DNA of 64,000 bases. Origin: Candidatus Brocadia sinica JPN1. GTDB taxonomy: Bacteria > Planctomycetota > Brocadiia > Brocadiales > Brocadiaceae. The stretch spans positions 3,345,052 to 3,409,051 of the forward strand of contig NZ_BAFN01000001.1 in NCBI RefSeq assembly GCF_000949635.1. Reading direction: 5' to 3'. Shown here piece by piece: positions 20,279-28,532 of this stretch; positions within the stretch are counted from its first letter, which is position 1; each line of letters opens with the position of its first letter. The translations under genes and the position numbers were made by a program. The notes beneath the pieces were generated by a model. The model saw nothing but the letters and a program-made list of their open reading frames with translations, searched no databases and had not been told where the DNA came from.

Positions 20279-20436
20279 ACGATAAAGGCAAATCCTGAGT
20301 AATCAGGGGACGCAAAGTAAAGGGTCTTATCAGTTGTTTAAACAGTTTAAGCCGTTTAAACTGTTTAAACGGCTTACGAAGAGACAGCCTTACTGCCGAA
20401 GATGTTTAATAAATATCTTTGCAGTAAGGCTTTTTT
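20279..20436 (+). promoter_or_regulatory. cyclic di-GMP-I riboswitch with terminator, copy 2
   Basis: Landmarks: AAAGGCAAATCC, GNRA hairpin CCTGA-GTAA-TCAGG, GGGACGCAAAG, AAAGGGTCT, and GACAGCCTTACTGCCGAAG at the 3' side. The variable arm holds a 13-bp perfect palindrome, AAGCCGTTTAAAC/GTTTAAACGGCTT. AGCCTTACTGC (from 20386) is shared with a terminator hairpin ending in T6 at about 20436. The next gene is the Sec-rhodanese at 20606, with a small hairpin (GGGCGTATTG/CAATACGCCC, about 20531) between. Confidence 0.85.
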
Positions 20437-20605
20437 GTTTGGTTTTTCAGTAATTGAGTTTGATGACTATAGTCTTTTAACCAGGAATATTTACGATTTA
20501 GGAGATATATATTTTACAAAGAGAAGTAGGGGCGTATTGCAATACGCCCTAAGAAGCCTTTTTATTCTTACCCCGGCAACTTTTAGAAAGAATGGGAGGT
20601 GTATT

Positions 20606-20926
20606 ATGGCAGAACCCGTACGTATTACTCCGAAAGAAGTTTACCAGAAGTTGAAATCCGGCACAACGCTCCTCGTCTGCGCATATGACGACGAGACAAC
20701 ATTCAGGCAAATGAAACTGCAGGGTGCGATTTCGCTGCACGAATTTAAATCAAGGTTACCGTCATTATCAAAAGATCAGGAGATTATCTTTTACTGCGGC
20801 TGACCCAAAGAAGCGAGCGCTGCCGGTCAGGCAGCGGAATTCATAAAGAAGGGATATAAGAATACAAAGGCCCTTGATGGAGGCGTTAATAGTTGGAAAA
20901 AGGCGGGCTATCCTATCGAACCGTAA
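20606..20926 (+). CDS. rhodanese-domain protein, probable selenoprotein (Sec66)
   Basis: ATG at 20606 follows GGGAGG by 6 bases. Reading TGA at 20801-20803 as selenocysteine gives one continuous 106-residue single rhodanese domain: IIFYCGUPKEASAAGQAAEF, then the typical rhodanese end LDGGVNSWKKAGYPI, stop TAA. Without recoding the protein stops after 65 residues, just before the active-site loop is complete. Cys64 sits at the usual rhodanese cysteine position, with Sec66 two residues later (C-G-U). The related family often has C-A-C-P here. A SECIS-like hairpin lies 14 bases after the TGA. It may act as a sulfur or selenium transferase or a thiol redox protein. Riboswitch copy 2 is upstream, and another Sec gene is 240 bases downstream. 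Confidence 0.85.
20818..20836 (+). promoter_or_regulatory. SECIS-like hairpin in the rhodanese gene
   Basis: Perfect 7-bp stem CGCTGCC/GGCAGCG with loop GGTCA. The loop starts 21 bases after the TGA. E. coli fdhF has the loop GGUCU and a similar placement, so both geometry and the loop G residues fit SelB recognition. Confidence 0.85.
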
Positions 20927-20952
20927 TAACGTATAAGGTTGGGTGAAGCTGA

Positions 20953-21103
20953 CAGACTAGGTCAAATGAACTTTTTTGCTTCAAAAGTGAGTAAGAACTG
21001 CTATAAATTGCCATTTTTTGCGCTTGTTTTGTCGCTTTTTAACCCATAAAGCGGGGAATAAATCTCACGAAATAGGGTGAAATTGCCCATTTGACCCAGT
21101 CTG
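20953..21103. repeat. 151-bp inverted-repeat-ended element between two Sec genes
   Basis: The ends are CAGACTAGGTCAAATG (20953-20968) and CATTTGACCCAGTCTG (21088-21103), complementary at 15 of 16 positions. There is no ORF inside. It could be a MITE-like insertion or a large RNA hairpin base. No clear target duplication. Confidence 0.55.
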
Positions 21104-21163
21104 GAAGCGCATCTCGGTCATTACGGATGCCGATCATTAACTTTACTATAAGGAGGGAAGGGT

Positions 21164-21733
21164 ATGGAAAACAAAATTATATGGGAAACAGGAATGGACA
21201 ATGCCCTATCAAGGGCACGATTGGAGAAAAAGCCAGTGTTACTTGATTTCTTTAACCCAGGCTGAATCGGATGCCAACAGATGGATACAGTTTCGTATCC
21301 AAATAAAGACGTTACCGAATTTATCAGAGATTCTGTAATTCCACTGCGCGTGCGCTATGATACGCAGCCCCTTGCTACGGATTTTAGTATAAACTGGACT
21401 CCAACCCTTATAATTCTTGATATGGAAGGCAAAGAACATCACAGGGCAGTCGGTTTTCTTTCTCCCGAAGAATTGATGCCTTTGTTATTGCTGGGTATTG
21501 CAAAAGTTCATTTTGACCACAATGCATTCAAAGAGGCGTTTTCAAACCTGGAGAAGATTTTATCTGATTTTCCTAAAAGTGACTCAGCACCGGAGGCAAT
21601 TTATCTGAAAGGTGTATGCTTATACAAAGATACGAAAAATCCAAAAGGACTTAAAGAGGCATACGAACAACTTCAGGCCAGGTATCCTGAGAACGAGTGG
21701 ACAAAGCGGGCATATCCCTATCGGCTTTTATAG
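21164..21733 (+). CDS. thioredoxin-like protein with TPR-like C-terminus, probable selenoprotein (Sec34)
   Basis: ATG at 21164 follows AGGAGGG. Reading TGA at 21263-21265 as Sec gives 189 residues. The active site LLDFFNPGUIGCQQMD places Sec34-Ile-Gly-Cys37 where thioredoxins have C-x2-C, and the cis-proline region follows as WTPTLIILD. Residues about 105-185 (KVHFDHNAFKEAFSNLEKIL, later PEAIYLKGVCLYKD, WTKRAYPYRLL) look like a tetratricopeptide-type helical repeat. If the TGA were a stop, the product would be 33 residues with no active site. No signal peptide is seen, so it is probably cytoplasmic. The partner is unknown. The Sec-rhodanese gene just upstream is an obvious candidate. Confidence 0.87.
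21282..21301 (+). promoter_or_regulatory. SECIS-like hairpin in the thioredoxin-like gene
   Basis: 7-bp stem TGGATAC/GTATCCA with a 6-base loop AGTTTC. The loop starts 23 bases after the TGA. A G is at loop position 2, which meets the usual bacterial SECIS rule of a G in the first two loop bases. Confidence 0.78.
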
Positions 21734-21821
21734 CTGTGTACCTTGCGATCGTGAGTTAGGCCACTCCGGACTGCGCTGAAGAAACTCCAACAACTCTAAA
21801 CCAAACGTAAAGGAGTTACCT

Positions 21822-22454
21822 ATGAATACAAAATACACTTACCGCCGTCTCTCCAAAGATAACGCCGCAGTCCTTCTCATTGACCATCAATCCGGCCTTG
21901 TTAATCTTGTGCGGGACTACTCGCCGGATGAATTCAGGAATAACGTCCTCGCACTAGCCGACCTCGCCAAATACTTTAAGCTGCCGACCATCCTGACGAC
22001 CAGCTTTGAAGATGGTCCCAATGGTCCAATCGTACCAGAACTTAAGGAAATCCACCCAGAAGCCGTTTACATTCCGCGTCCTGGCCAGATCAATGCCTGG
22101 GACAACGAGGACTTTGTGAAGGCGGTCAAGGCCACCGGCCGCAAACAGTTGCTCATCGCTGGTGTTCTGACAGAAGTTTGCGTGGCCTTCCCCGCGCTCT
22201 CAGCACTGGAGGAAGGCTTCGAGGTCTTCGTCGTCACCGACGCTTCCGGTACCTTCAACGAGGTCACGCGCCACGCTGCGTGGGCGCGCATGGTGGCTGC
22301 AGGCGTGCAATTGATGAACTGGATGGCCGTTGCCAGCGAACTGCATCGTGACTGGCGCAACGACATCAAGGGATTGGGCAAACTGCTATCCAGCCACCTG
22401 CCTGCTTACAGAAACTTGATTACGAGCTACTCGGTAAAGAAACCAGTGGCCTAA
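21822..22454 (+). CDS. isochorismatase-family cysteine hydrolase (YcaC-like)
   Basis: 210 residues. The ATG has AAAGGAG upstream. The family core is present: Asp in AAVLLIDHQSGL, Lys region in AVKATGRKQLLIAG, and the nucleophile Cys in VLTEVCVAFPALSALEEGFE. It contains the cis-peptide segment GVLTEVCV typical of YcaC-like hydrolases. The substrate cannot be told: relatives cleave amides, isochorismate or nicotinamide. The gene is visibly richer in G+C, with many GCC, CTC and ACC codons, than the selenoprotein genes on both sides, which suggests separate acquisition. It lies 88 bases after the Sec-thioredoxin gene on the same strand and ends at a strong hairpin. Confidence 0.87.
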   Translation: MNTKYTYRRLSKDNAAVLLIDHQSGLVNLVRDYSPDEFRNNVLALADLAKYFKLPTILTTSFEDGPNGPIVPELKEIHPEAVYIPRPGQINAWDNEDFVKAVKATGRKQLLIAGVLTEVCVAFPALSALEEGFEVFVVTDASGTFNEVTRHAAWARMVAAGVQLMNWMAVASELHRDWRNDIKGLGKLLSSHLPAYRNLITSYSVKKPVA

Positions 22455-22483
22455 TCTGCGCTCAGCTAAACGATTTCGCACAT

Positions 22484-22524
22484 CACGGCTCCTGTTCCCG
22501 TAGACCCAACGCGCAGGAGCCGTG
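22484..22524 (+). terminator. strong hairpin after the isochorismatase gene
   Basis: 11-bp perfect stem CACGGCTCCTG/CAGGAGCCGTG with a 19-base loop, 30 bases after the stop. No U-tract follows, so termination is likely but not certain. Confidence 0.5.
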
Positions 22525-22803
22525 CCGTACTCTGCCGGAAGCTGTTCTTGTTGGGCGAAATTGCGTTCCTGGTGCCGTACGTGTTTTGTTTTTCTGAATG
22601 CAGAAAGAGGGAGAGATACCGTTGACCTATTTGAAGTACCTTCAACCATGTGCATGATCTTCAATGAGACAAACAATAAAATGTACCGGTGCTTTCCATG
22701 AGCAATTAACGCCCTATAACGCTGTTATGGAATTATTTATATACCTGATAGCTCAGGTGATAATTGAGACATATTTCTGACCAAAAATCGATGGAGGAAC
22801 GCA
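22525..22803. other. intergenic region before the pirin gene
   Basis: With the hairpin, the gap from 22455 to 22803 is about 350 bases. It starts GC-rich, like the isochorismatase gene, and becomes AT-rich. No ORF, and no aptamer like the four c-di-GMP copies. Confidence 0.4.
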
Positions 22804-23718
22804 ATGACTGAAACGAGAAAGATCCGTAAGGTCTTGAAAAGTAAACCTACGATAGAAGGTGCCGGTGTCCACCTCAAACGTGCATTGGGATATAGCCAGG
22901 TTCCGATGTTTGACCCTTTTTTACTTCTGGACGATTTCCGCTCAAACAATCCAGAGCATTATATCAAGGGTTTTCCATGACACCCGCATCGTGGAATCGA
23001 GACAATCACCTATGTTCTTCAGGGAGATGTTGAGCATGGTGACAGCATGGGGAATAAGGGCATTATATCGTCTGGCGATATACAATGGATGACCGCGGGA
23101 AGCGGGATCATACACCAGGAAATGCCGAAAGGCGACCCAAATGGTGTGATGTTTGGATTTCAACTTTGGGCCAATCTCCCCAAATCCCACAAAATGATGG
23201 AGCCTCGTTATCGGGACGTGAAAAACAGGCAAATCCCGGAGGTAATGCTTGAGAATGGCACAAAAGTCAGGGTCATATGCGGTAAAGCTGGCGGTAGGCA
23301 AGGACCTGTTCGGGATATTATCACCAACCCGGAATATCTTGATGTAACAGTTCCAGCCCGTTCAGAATTCATACATCCGACAAAGCGTGGACACACTGTT
23401 TTTGCGTACGTCATCGAAGGTAAGGGATATTTTTGCAAGGAAAAGCTACCGTTTTCTTACGAGATCGAAGGAGTCAACTATTTCGATATTCAAAGAGATC
23501 CCTTTGTAAGTAACGAGACTCTTGTTCTCTTTGATGATGGCGATCAGATGATGGTCTCAACGGAAGGCGATGCAGTCAGGTTCCTGCTTATATCGGGCAA
23601 ACCCATTGGTGAACCGATCGCCTGGTACGGACCTATTGTGATGAATACGGAAGATGAACTACGGGTCGCTTTTGAAGAGTACCATAATGGCACATTTGTC
23701 AAACACGGGAGAGTTTAA
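22804..23718 (+). CDS. pirin-family protein with in-frame TGA at residue 59 (possible selenoprotein)
   Basis: ATG at 22804 follows GGAGG. The frame has one TGA at 22978-22980, then runs uninterrupted to TAA: 304 residues, normal for pirin. The TGA falls in IKGFP-[59]-HPHRGIETITYVLQG, directly before metal ligands His60 and His62. The second ligand set is IIHQEMP. Bacterial pirins usually have Trp and eukaryotic ones Asp at this position, so it is not a classical Cys site. A supporting hairpin is weak here (GCATCGTG/CACCTATG region with internal loop). It may be Sec, or a Trp (TGG to TGA) nonsense mutation. Two real Sec genes nearby and the otherwise intact frame favour recoding. Pirins are Fe-binding cupins, some with quercetinase activity. 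Confidence 0.75.
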
Positions 23719-23793
23719 TAGTATGGTAGAACTACAGAGCGTGGAGAAATACCCTGTAGTTTATTTTGAATATTTATAAAAAGGAGGATAGAT

Positions 23794-24417
23794 ATGAAAG
23801 TACTAATCGTCTACTATAGCACATACGGCAATGTATACAAGATGGCGAAGTTCGTGGCAGAAGGGGTTAAGGAGGTTAAGGGTGCGGAACCAGTTATCCG
23901 TACAGTTCCAGAATTGATACCTGCATCTGTCATCGATTCCCGGGAGGATATGAAGGCAGGCAAGACGATGCAGAAAGACGTTCCGATGGTTACAAAAGAT
24001 GACTTCAAAGAAGCAGGAGCAATAGCTTTTGGCACACCAACAAGGTTTGGAAATGTATCAGCGCAATTAAAAAACCAGGTAGACCAACTCACATCGTTGT
24101 GGCTCTCAGGTGAACTTGAAGGCAAACCTGCCGGCGTCTTTGTGTCTACGGCAAGCCTTCATGGAGGGCAGGAGACGACGATACTTACCTTGATGGCCCC
24201 TCTCTTGCACCTCGGTATGATACTCGTTGGTGTACCTTACTCGGTTAAAGAGCTTTTTACGACTCAAGCCGGAGGTTCTCCATATGGACCAGGCCATGTT
24301 GCAGGACCGGACAGCCAGCGGGAAATTGACCAGCATGAGGCTATAATATGCCGTGCTTTAGGGCGCAGGCTCGCCGAATTCGGGCTTAAACTGCAAGGAA
24401 AGAATAACAATCAATAA
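23794..24417 (+). CDS. wrbA: NAD(P)H:quinone oxidoreductase, WrbA type
   Basis: 207 residues, the usual WrbA length. AAGGAGG precedes the ATG. It opens with the flavodoxin phosphate loop YYSTYGNVYKMA. It has the FMN contact GTPTRFGNVSAQLKNQVDQL, the SLHGGQETT segment and the WrbA signature GGSPYGPGHVAG. The enzyme reduces quinones by two electrons using NAD(P)H, avoiding semiquinone radicals. It lies 75 bases after the pirin gene on the same strand, in keeping with a redox-protection neighbourhood. Confidence 0.95.
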   Translation: MKVLIVYYSTYGNVYKMAKFVAEGVKEVKGAEPVIRTVPELIPASVIDSREDMKAGKTMQKDVPMVTKDDFKEAGAIAFGTPTRFGNVSAQLKNQVDQLTSLWLSGELEGKPAGVFVSTASLHGGQETTILTLMAPLLHLGMILVGVPYSVKELFTTQAGGSPYGPGHVAGPDSQREIDQHEAIICRALGRRLAEFGLKLQGKNNNQ

Positions 24418-24531
24418 CTCCACCATTGGTCTAAGGAAAGGAGTTTGACAAACAAGACTTTTACAATACAATTTGAATTGAATGTCTTGAGTTTAAACCA
24501 ATGACCAAAAATTTGAAAGGGAAAAATTGTT

Positions 24532-25587
24532 GTGGAACCTCTTTTTCAAGTCGTGTCAACCAATGGAATCGGGCCTGATGGTTCTCGGATATCTGAAGCA
24601 GTTGCCCCTCCTGATGAAGAACTTCTTGATGCGTATTCGAAGGCCGTCGTTAGCGCTTCAGAGAAAGTTATCCCGGCTGTAGTAAATATTAACGTTCGTC
24701 AGTTGTTGAATGGCAGGCAAACAGTCCATCCACGGATGTCACAACAAATGATGGGCAATGGATCGGGGTTCATTTTTACCCCGGATGGTTTTATTCTCAC
24801 AAACAGTCACGTTGTGCATAATGCCGGTCAAATTGAAGTGGCGCTTGCGGATGGCCGCCGTTTGACAGCAGATATGATCGGCGACGATCCTGATACGGAT
24901 TTGGCGGTTATCAGAATTCATGCCCCGGACCTGGCATATGCACGTTTAGGGAACTCTCAATCTATTCGTGTAGGCCAACTCGTAATTGCAATTGGTAATC
25001 CCTATGGCTTCCAGTGTACAGTAACCGCCGGTGTGGTAAGCGCACTCGGGCGCTCACTCAGATCACGATCGGGAAGGTTGATAGATAGTATCATCCAAAC
25101 TGATGCTGCACTCAATCCGGGCAATTCAGGAGGCCCGCTCATAAATTCCCACGGAGAAGTAATTGGCGTCAATACAGCGATTATCCAGGGAGCACAGGGA
25201 CTCTGTTTCGCTATCGCGGTTGACACAGTTAAGTTCGTTGCGACAGGGCTTATGAAAGATGGGAAAATCCGCCGTGGTTACATTGGTGTAGCAGGGCAAA
25301 GCGTCTTTCTCCACCGCCGACTTGTGCTATTCCATAACTTACCGATAGAGAGCGGCGTACTGGTCATTTCCGTTGAGAACAACAGTCCTGCCCAAAGAGC
25401 TGGCTTGGTTGAAGGGGATGTAATCATAGGTTTCGACGATCAGACGATTGAGAGCGTAGATGATCTGCACAAGCTCCTTACTGAACACTGGATCGGGGTA
25501 AAGTCGGAGCTAACCATTATTCGGCGTTCCGAGAAGGTCGTTCTTGAGGTCGTCCCGGAGGAATCTAAAGTCAGATCGGATGAATAG
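24532..25587 (+). CDS. trypsin-like serine protease with PDZ domain (HtrA/DegP-like)
   Basis: 351 residues from a GTG start. The catalytic triad is seen: His in LTNSHVVHNAG, Asp in DTDLAVIRIH, Ser in NPGNSGGPL. A single PDZ domain occupies about residues 255-345 (ESGVLVISVENNSPAQRAGL, VEGDVIIGFDDQTI). There is no signal peptide or membrane anchor, unlike DegP/DegS, so it may work in the cytoplasm or reach its site by another route. HtrA proteases remove damaged proteins. It follows wrbA by about 110 bases. Confidence 0.92.
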   Translation: MEPLFQVVSTNGIGPDGSRISEAVAPPDEELLDAYSKAVVSASEKVIPAVVNINVRQLLNGRQTVHPRMSQQMMGNGSGFIFTPDGFILTNSHVVHNAGQIEVALADGRRLTADMIGDDPDTDLAVIRIHAPDLAYARLGNSQSIRVGQLVIAIGNPYGFQCTVTAGVVSALGRSLRSRSGRLIDSIIQTDAALNPGNSGGPLINSHGEVIGVNTAIIQGAQGLCFAIAVDTVKFVATGLMKDGKIRRGYIGVAGQSVFLHRRLVLFHNLPIESGVLVISVENNSPAQRAGLVEGDVIIGFDDQTIESVDDLHKLLTEHWIGVKSELTIIRRSEKVVLEVVPEESKVRSDE

Positions 25588-25651
25588 TGTTAAATAACTG
25601 CATAATAATTACATTGTCGGGAAATTGTTGATGAAAAAAGGAAATGTGGCT

Positions 25652-26023
25652 ATGAAAAGTATAATAGTGTTGGTTATTGTAATTGCCCTTTCCGGATGTG
25701 CCGCTGTAAAGAAAGATAAGGCTCTGGAATCTATGCCTTATGATGCGCCGGTGCAGAAGATATCCATGACTGCAAAGCGGTTTGAATTTACTCCGGAAGT
25801 AATTCAGGTTAAGCAGGGCACTCATGTGATTTTGGAAATCGAGAGTCTGGATGTGACGCATGGGTTTAAGATTGAACAGTATGGAATTCTTGTGACCATC
25901 CCGGAAAAAGGAAGGGCTACCGTTGAGTTCTATGCTAAAGAACCCGGAACGTATCCTTTTCAATGTTCTCACTTTTGTGGTGCAGGGCATTTTGGAATGA
26001 ATGGAAAGATCGTTGTAGAGTGA
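25652..26023 (+). CDS. cupredoxin lipoprotein with CuA-type site
   Basis: I chose the ATG at 25652 because it gives a short lipoprotein signal (MKSIIVLVIVIALSGC) and has AAGGA upstream. Earlier in-frame starts at 25625 and 25631 lack this. The mature part is one cupredoxin domain of about 110 residues. It ends with CSHFCGAGHFGM, which is C-x3-C-x3-H-x2-M, plus an earlier His in VTHGF: the CuA ligand set of cytochrome c oxidase subunit II and N2O reductase. It could be a periplasmic electron carrier or a nitrosocyanin-like protein. It ends in TGA, proof that TGA can be a real stop close to the Sec genes. Confidence 0.88.
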   Translation: MKSIIVLVIVIALSGCAAVKKDKALESMPYDAPVQKISMTAKRFEFTPEVIQVKQGTHVILEIESLDVTHGFKIEQYGILVTIPEKGRATVEFYAKEPGTYPFQCSHFCGAGHFGMNGKIVVE

Positions 26024-26046
26024 AGATGAAATATCAGGAGTCTTTT

Positions 26047-28272
26047 TTATAATAAGACCTTTTCAATTTTAATGATTTCGTAAGTAGACTCTCCTTCCGG
26101 GAGTTTGATCGTTATCGTTTCACCTGCCGTTCTGTTTAGTAATCCTTTGCCGATGGGTGACAGGTAGGAGATTATGCCTTTTTCAATATCCACATCCCAC
26201 GGTCCCAATAGGGTATACATCTCTAATTCTGCCTTTCCCTCATGCCTTAAGGTAACCTTTGTGCCCGGAGATGCTGTATCTGCATGAACGGAGTGGGGGT
26301 CAATGATCACAACCTTCTGTAATTCAGCCTTCATGCGCTCTGCCTTTTCCACGAGCATTGCTTGCTTTTCCCGTGCTGCCTTATACTCTGCATTTTCACG
26401 CAGATCTCCCCGGCTTATGGCCTCTCCGAGATCACGTGCGTTTTCTGGAAATTCCACGTTCATAAGATGGTCAAATTCCTTCTTTTTCTTCTCATAACCT
26501 TCTTTCGTGACGTAGATTTTGCTTTCATCGAGTTTGGGGAGACCTGGTTCTTCGAATAGTTCCGGATAACGGTCCTGAATGACACTTTCGATAGAAACTT
26601 TGAACCAATCCTCCATGCCCTTGCTGCGGGAGACGACGTTAAAAATGGCTTCTGCGTTGGCATCATTCAGAATACTTATGGCATAATCGGTACCTTTATC
26701 CTCCAAGAGATTTTTTATCTTGGTGATGACGGTCTTTAAATCCCCATCGCGCCCTTTCTGGATCTTAAAATAGATATTATCTGATAGCTCGATTAACCGG
26801 TTAAACATGAGGGCTGGGTCGATGTTTTTATAAAGTTCAGGGTATCGTCTATGCATGCCATTTTTGCAAAACCAGATATAGTGTTCCGGGTAAGCGTTAA
26901 ATTGATTGAATAATTTTAAGGCTATCCCTTCAATGGCATGTTGCTTGTTTTCAGTAATAAGTTCCTTGATAATGAATTCCCATAGATTGCCACTGTTCAG
27001 AAAAAACAGAGATGTAAATTCATCCTGCCAATGTTCTGGTTTGACCTGTTTGATTAAACCGAGGGTATGTTTTCTGTATTCCAATGTGTTGATGTTATCT
27101 ATAAATTCCGGAAGATTTTCAGTTGTGCGAATAAGTGTTTCGATAGTGTCTTTATATTTCCTGGTCTCTTCTTTGAGGATGTCTTGTATCTCGTCGAGGA
27201 GGAAGAGGCATTCTATGGCAAGGGAGGGGTTTTCCCCCTGCAATGTGGCGGCGTCTTTTATAAAACGAGTTGTAATTTCATTCAAAGTTTCTCTGCATGT
27301 TTCAGTGTTTTTCATCGTTGAAATATATTTTTTGACGATTTCGATCTTTTTGCTGATGTCTGCGGTGATGGCCAGTTTTTCGAGTATCTCCTGATGGTGT
27401 GTCATTGGGGAGGTACGAAGTTCCAGGAAAGACGTGGTGGGTGTACCGTCGGTCAGTTTTATGTAAGGGTCTTTTTTGAGCAACTTTTTGGTATTTGTCC
27501 ACCATTTACTCCATGCGCCGGGTGGTATGACACCGGATATGAGCCGGTTCTTTATATGAGAAACCGATGCTTTTCCTTTAAAATATTTCAGGGTTAATTT
27601 AATTAAGCCTACGGGGTCTTCTTCAATCATTTTATTCAATGCATCTTTTCGGGCGTAAATCATCACCAGTAAATCATCCTTATCCAGTTTCTGTAATATA
27701 TCCGGGGCAATATCCATGGAAATGCTGTGATTGTTCTTCTTTTCGAAATTGATGTTTACCTTTTCGCCTTCTGTGTCAACAGAGACTACCTGACCCACCC
27801 CCCAGCTTTTATGGGAGACATAGTCGTCCAGATCGAGATAAAAGTACTTTTCTAGTTTTTTCATGGCACTGCGGATGTCGGATGCTGACTCTATACCCGT
27901 TTTTTCAACCAAGCCCTTTGCATAGGGTCTGTCTTTATAGATGTTTGAATAACATTCGGCGATTCCTTTTGCCAGCCCTTTTTCCTTCGGATTATATTCT
28001 AATACCTTTTTGAGTACTTCCAGGGCGTCTTGATAGAGCCCTTTTTGTTGGTAATGAGGTGCCAGCATTATCAGGAAATCGTGAGCCCGCTTTTTTTCTT
28101 CCCGTTTCGCAAGGAGATCGACAATATCGAAAAGCGCCTGTAAATCTTTGCTGTTGGATTCAATAATTCCAAGCCATGCCTCTTCCAGCTTGTCATACTG
28201 TTCTGTATTGATAAGGTTTATTAATTCATTTGTATCGAGCTTATCCCCGGTAATAGAACACTCATTGGACAT
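26047..28272 (-). CDS. greA: GreA-type transcript cleavage factor with long N-terminal extension
   Basis: 741 residues. The C-terminal 155 are a complete GreA: coiled-coil ENARDLGEAISRGDLRENAE with the acidic tip D and E of GDLRENAEY, then the C-terminal domain (SPIGKGLLNRTAGETITI). GreA rescues backtracked RNA polymerase by stimulating RNA cleavage. The first 590 residues are helical TPR-like repeats (APHYQQKGLYQDALEVLKKV) plus a segment KSWGVGQVVSVDTEGEKVNI that resembles the small beta domain of CarD/TRCF RNA-polymerase-binding modules. Chlamydial GreA has a similar long extension, which supports a PVC-type host. It converges with the cupredoxin gene 23 bases away. Confidence 0.9.
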   Translation of the reverse strand: MSNECSITGDKLDTNELINLINTEQYDKLEEAWLGIIESNSKDLQALFDIVDLLAKREEKKRAHDFLIMLAPHYQQKGLYQDALEVLKKVLEYNPKEKGLAKGIAECYSNIYKDRPYAKGLVEKTGIESASDIRSAMKKLEKYFYLDLDDYVSHKSWGVGQVVSVDTEGEKVNINFEKKNNHSISMDIAPDILQKLDKDDLLVMIYARKDALNKMIEEDPVGLIKLTLKYFKGKASVSHIKNRLISGVIPPGAWSKWWTNTKKLLKKDPYIKLTDGTPTTSFLELRTSPMTHHQEILEKLAITADISKKIEIVKKYISTMKNTETCRETLNEITTRFIKDAATLQGENPSLAIECLFLLDEIQDILKEETRKYKDTIETLIRTTENLPEFIDNINTLEYRKHTLGLIKQVKPEHWQDEFTSLFFLNSGNLWEFIIKELITENKQHAIEGIALKLFNQFNAYPEHYIWFCKNGMHRRYPELYKNIDPALMFNRLIELSDNIYFKIQKGRDGDLKTVITKIKNLLEDKGTDYAISILNDANAEAIFNVVSRSKGMEDWFKVSIESVIQDRYPELFEEPGLPKLDESKIYVTKEGYEKKKKEFDHLMNVEFPENARDLGEAISRGDLRENAEYKAAREKQAMLVEKAERMKAELQKVVIIDPHSVHADTASPGTKVTLRHEGKAELEMYTLLGPWDVDIEKGIISYLSPIGKGLLNRTAGETITIKLPEGESTYEIIKIEKVLL

Positions 28273-28532
28273 GCTTATTCTCCTAATCTTTTATAACGGG
28301 AAAAATAGAGACCCGTTTAAAAATGAAATTATAAACAATAATTATAAAACTATTTGGTGGATAAAGGAAGTAAGAAATTGGATTGTGCGTGAAAACGTAA
28401 TTTTTAAAATAATTTAATGAAAATACAATATTTTTTACTATAATTCATAGTTTATAATAGTAGGTAAGAAAAACCTGCTCTGTGTATGGTATGTTTTTAA
28501 AGAAGCCAGTAGTCAGGAGGTGGAATGCGGGC

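Noticed and set aside
20606-23718. TGA recoded as tryptophan genome-wide (code 4)
   Set aside because: Many genes end correctly at TGA (LamG gene 13499, cupredoxin 26023, ppcA 30005, ligA 41932), so TGA is a normal stop outside the three special sites.
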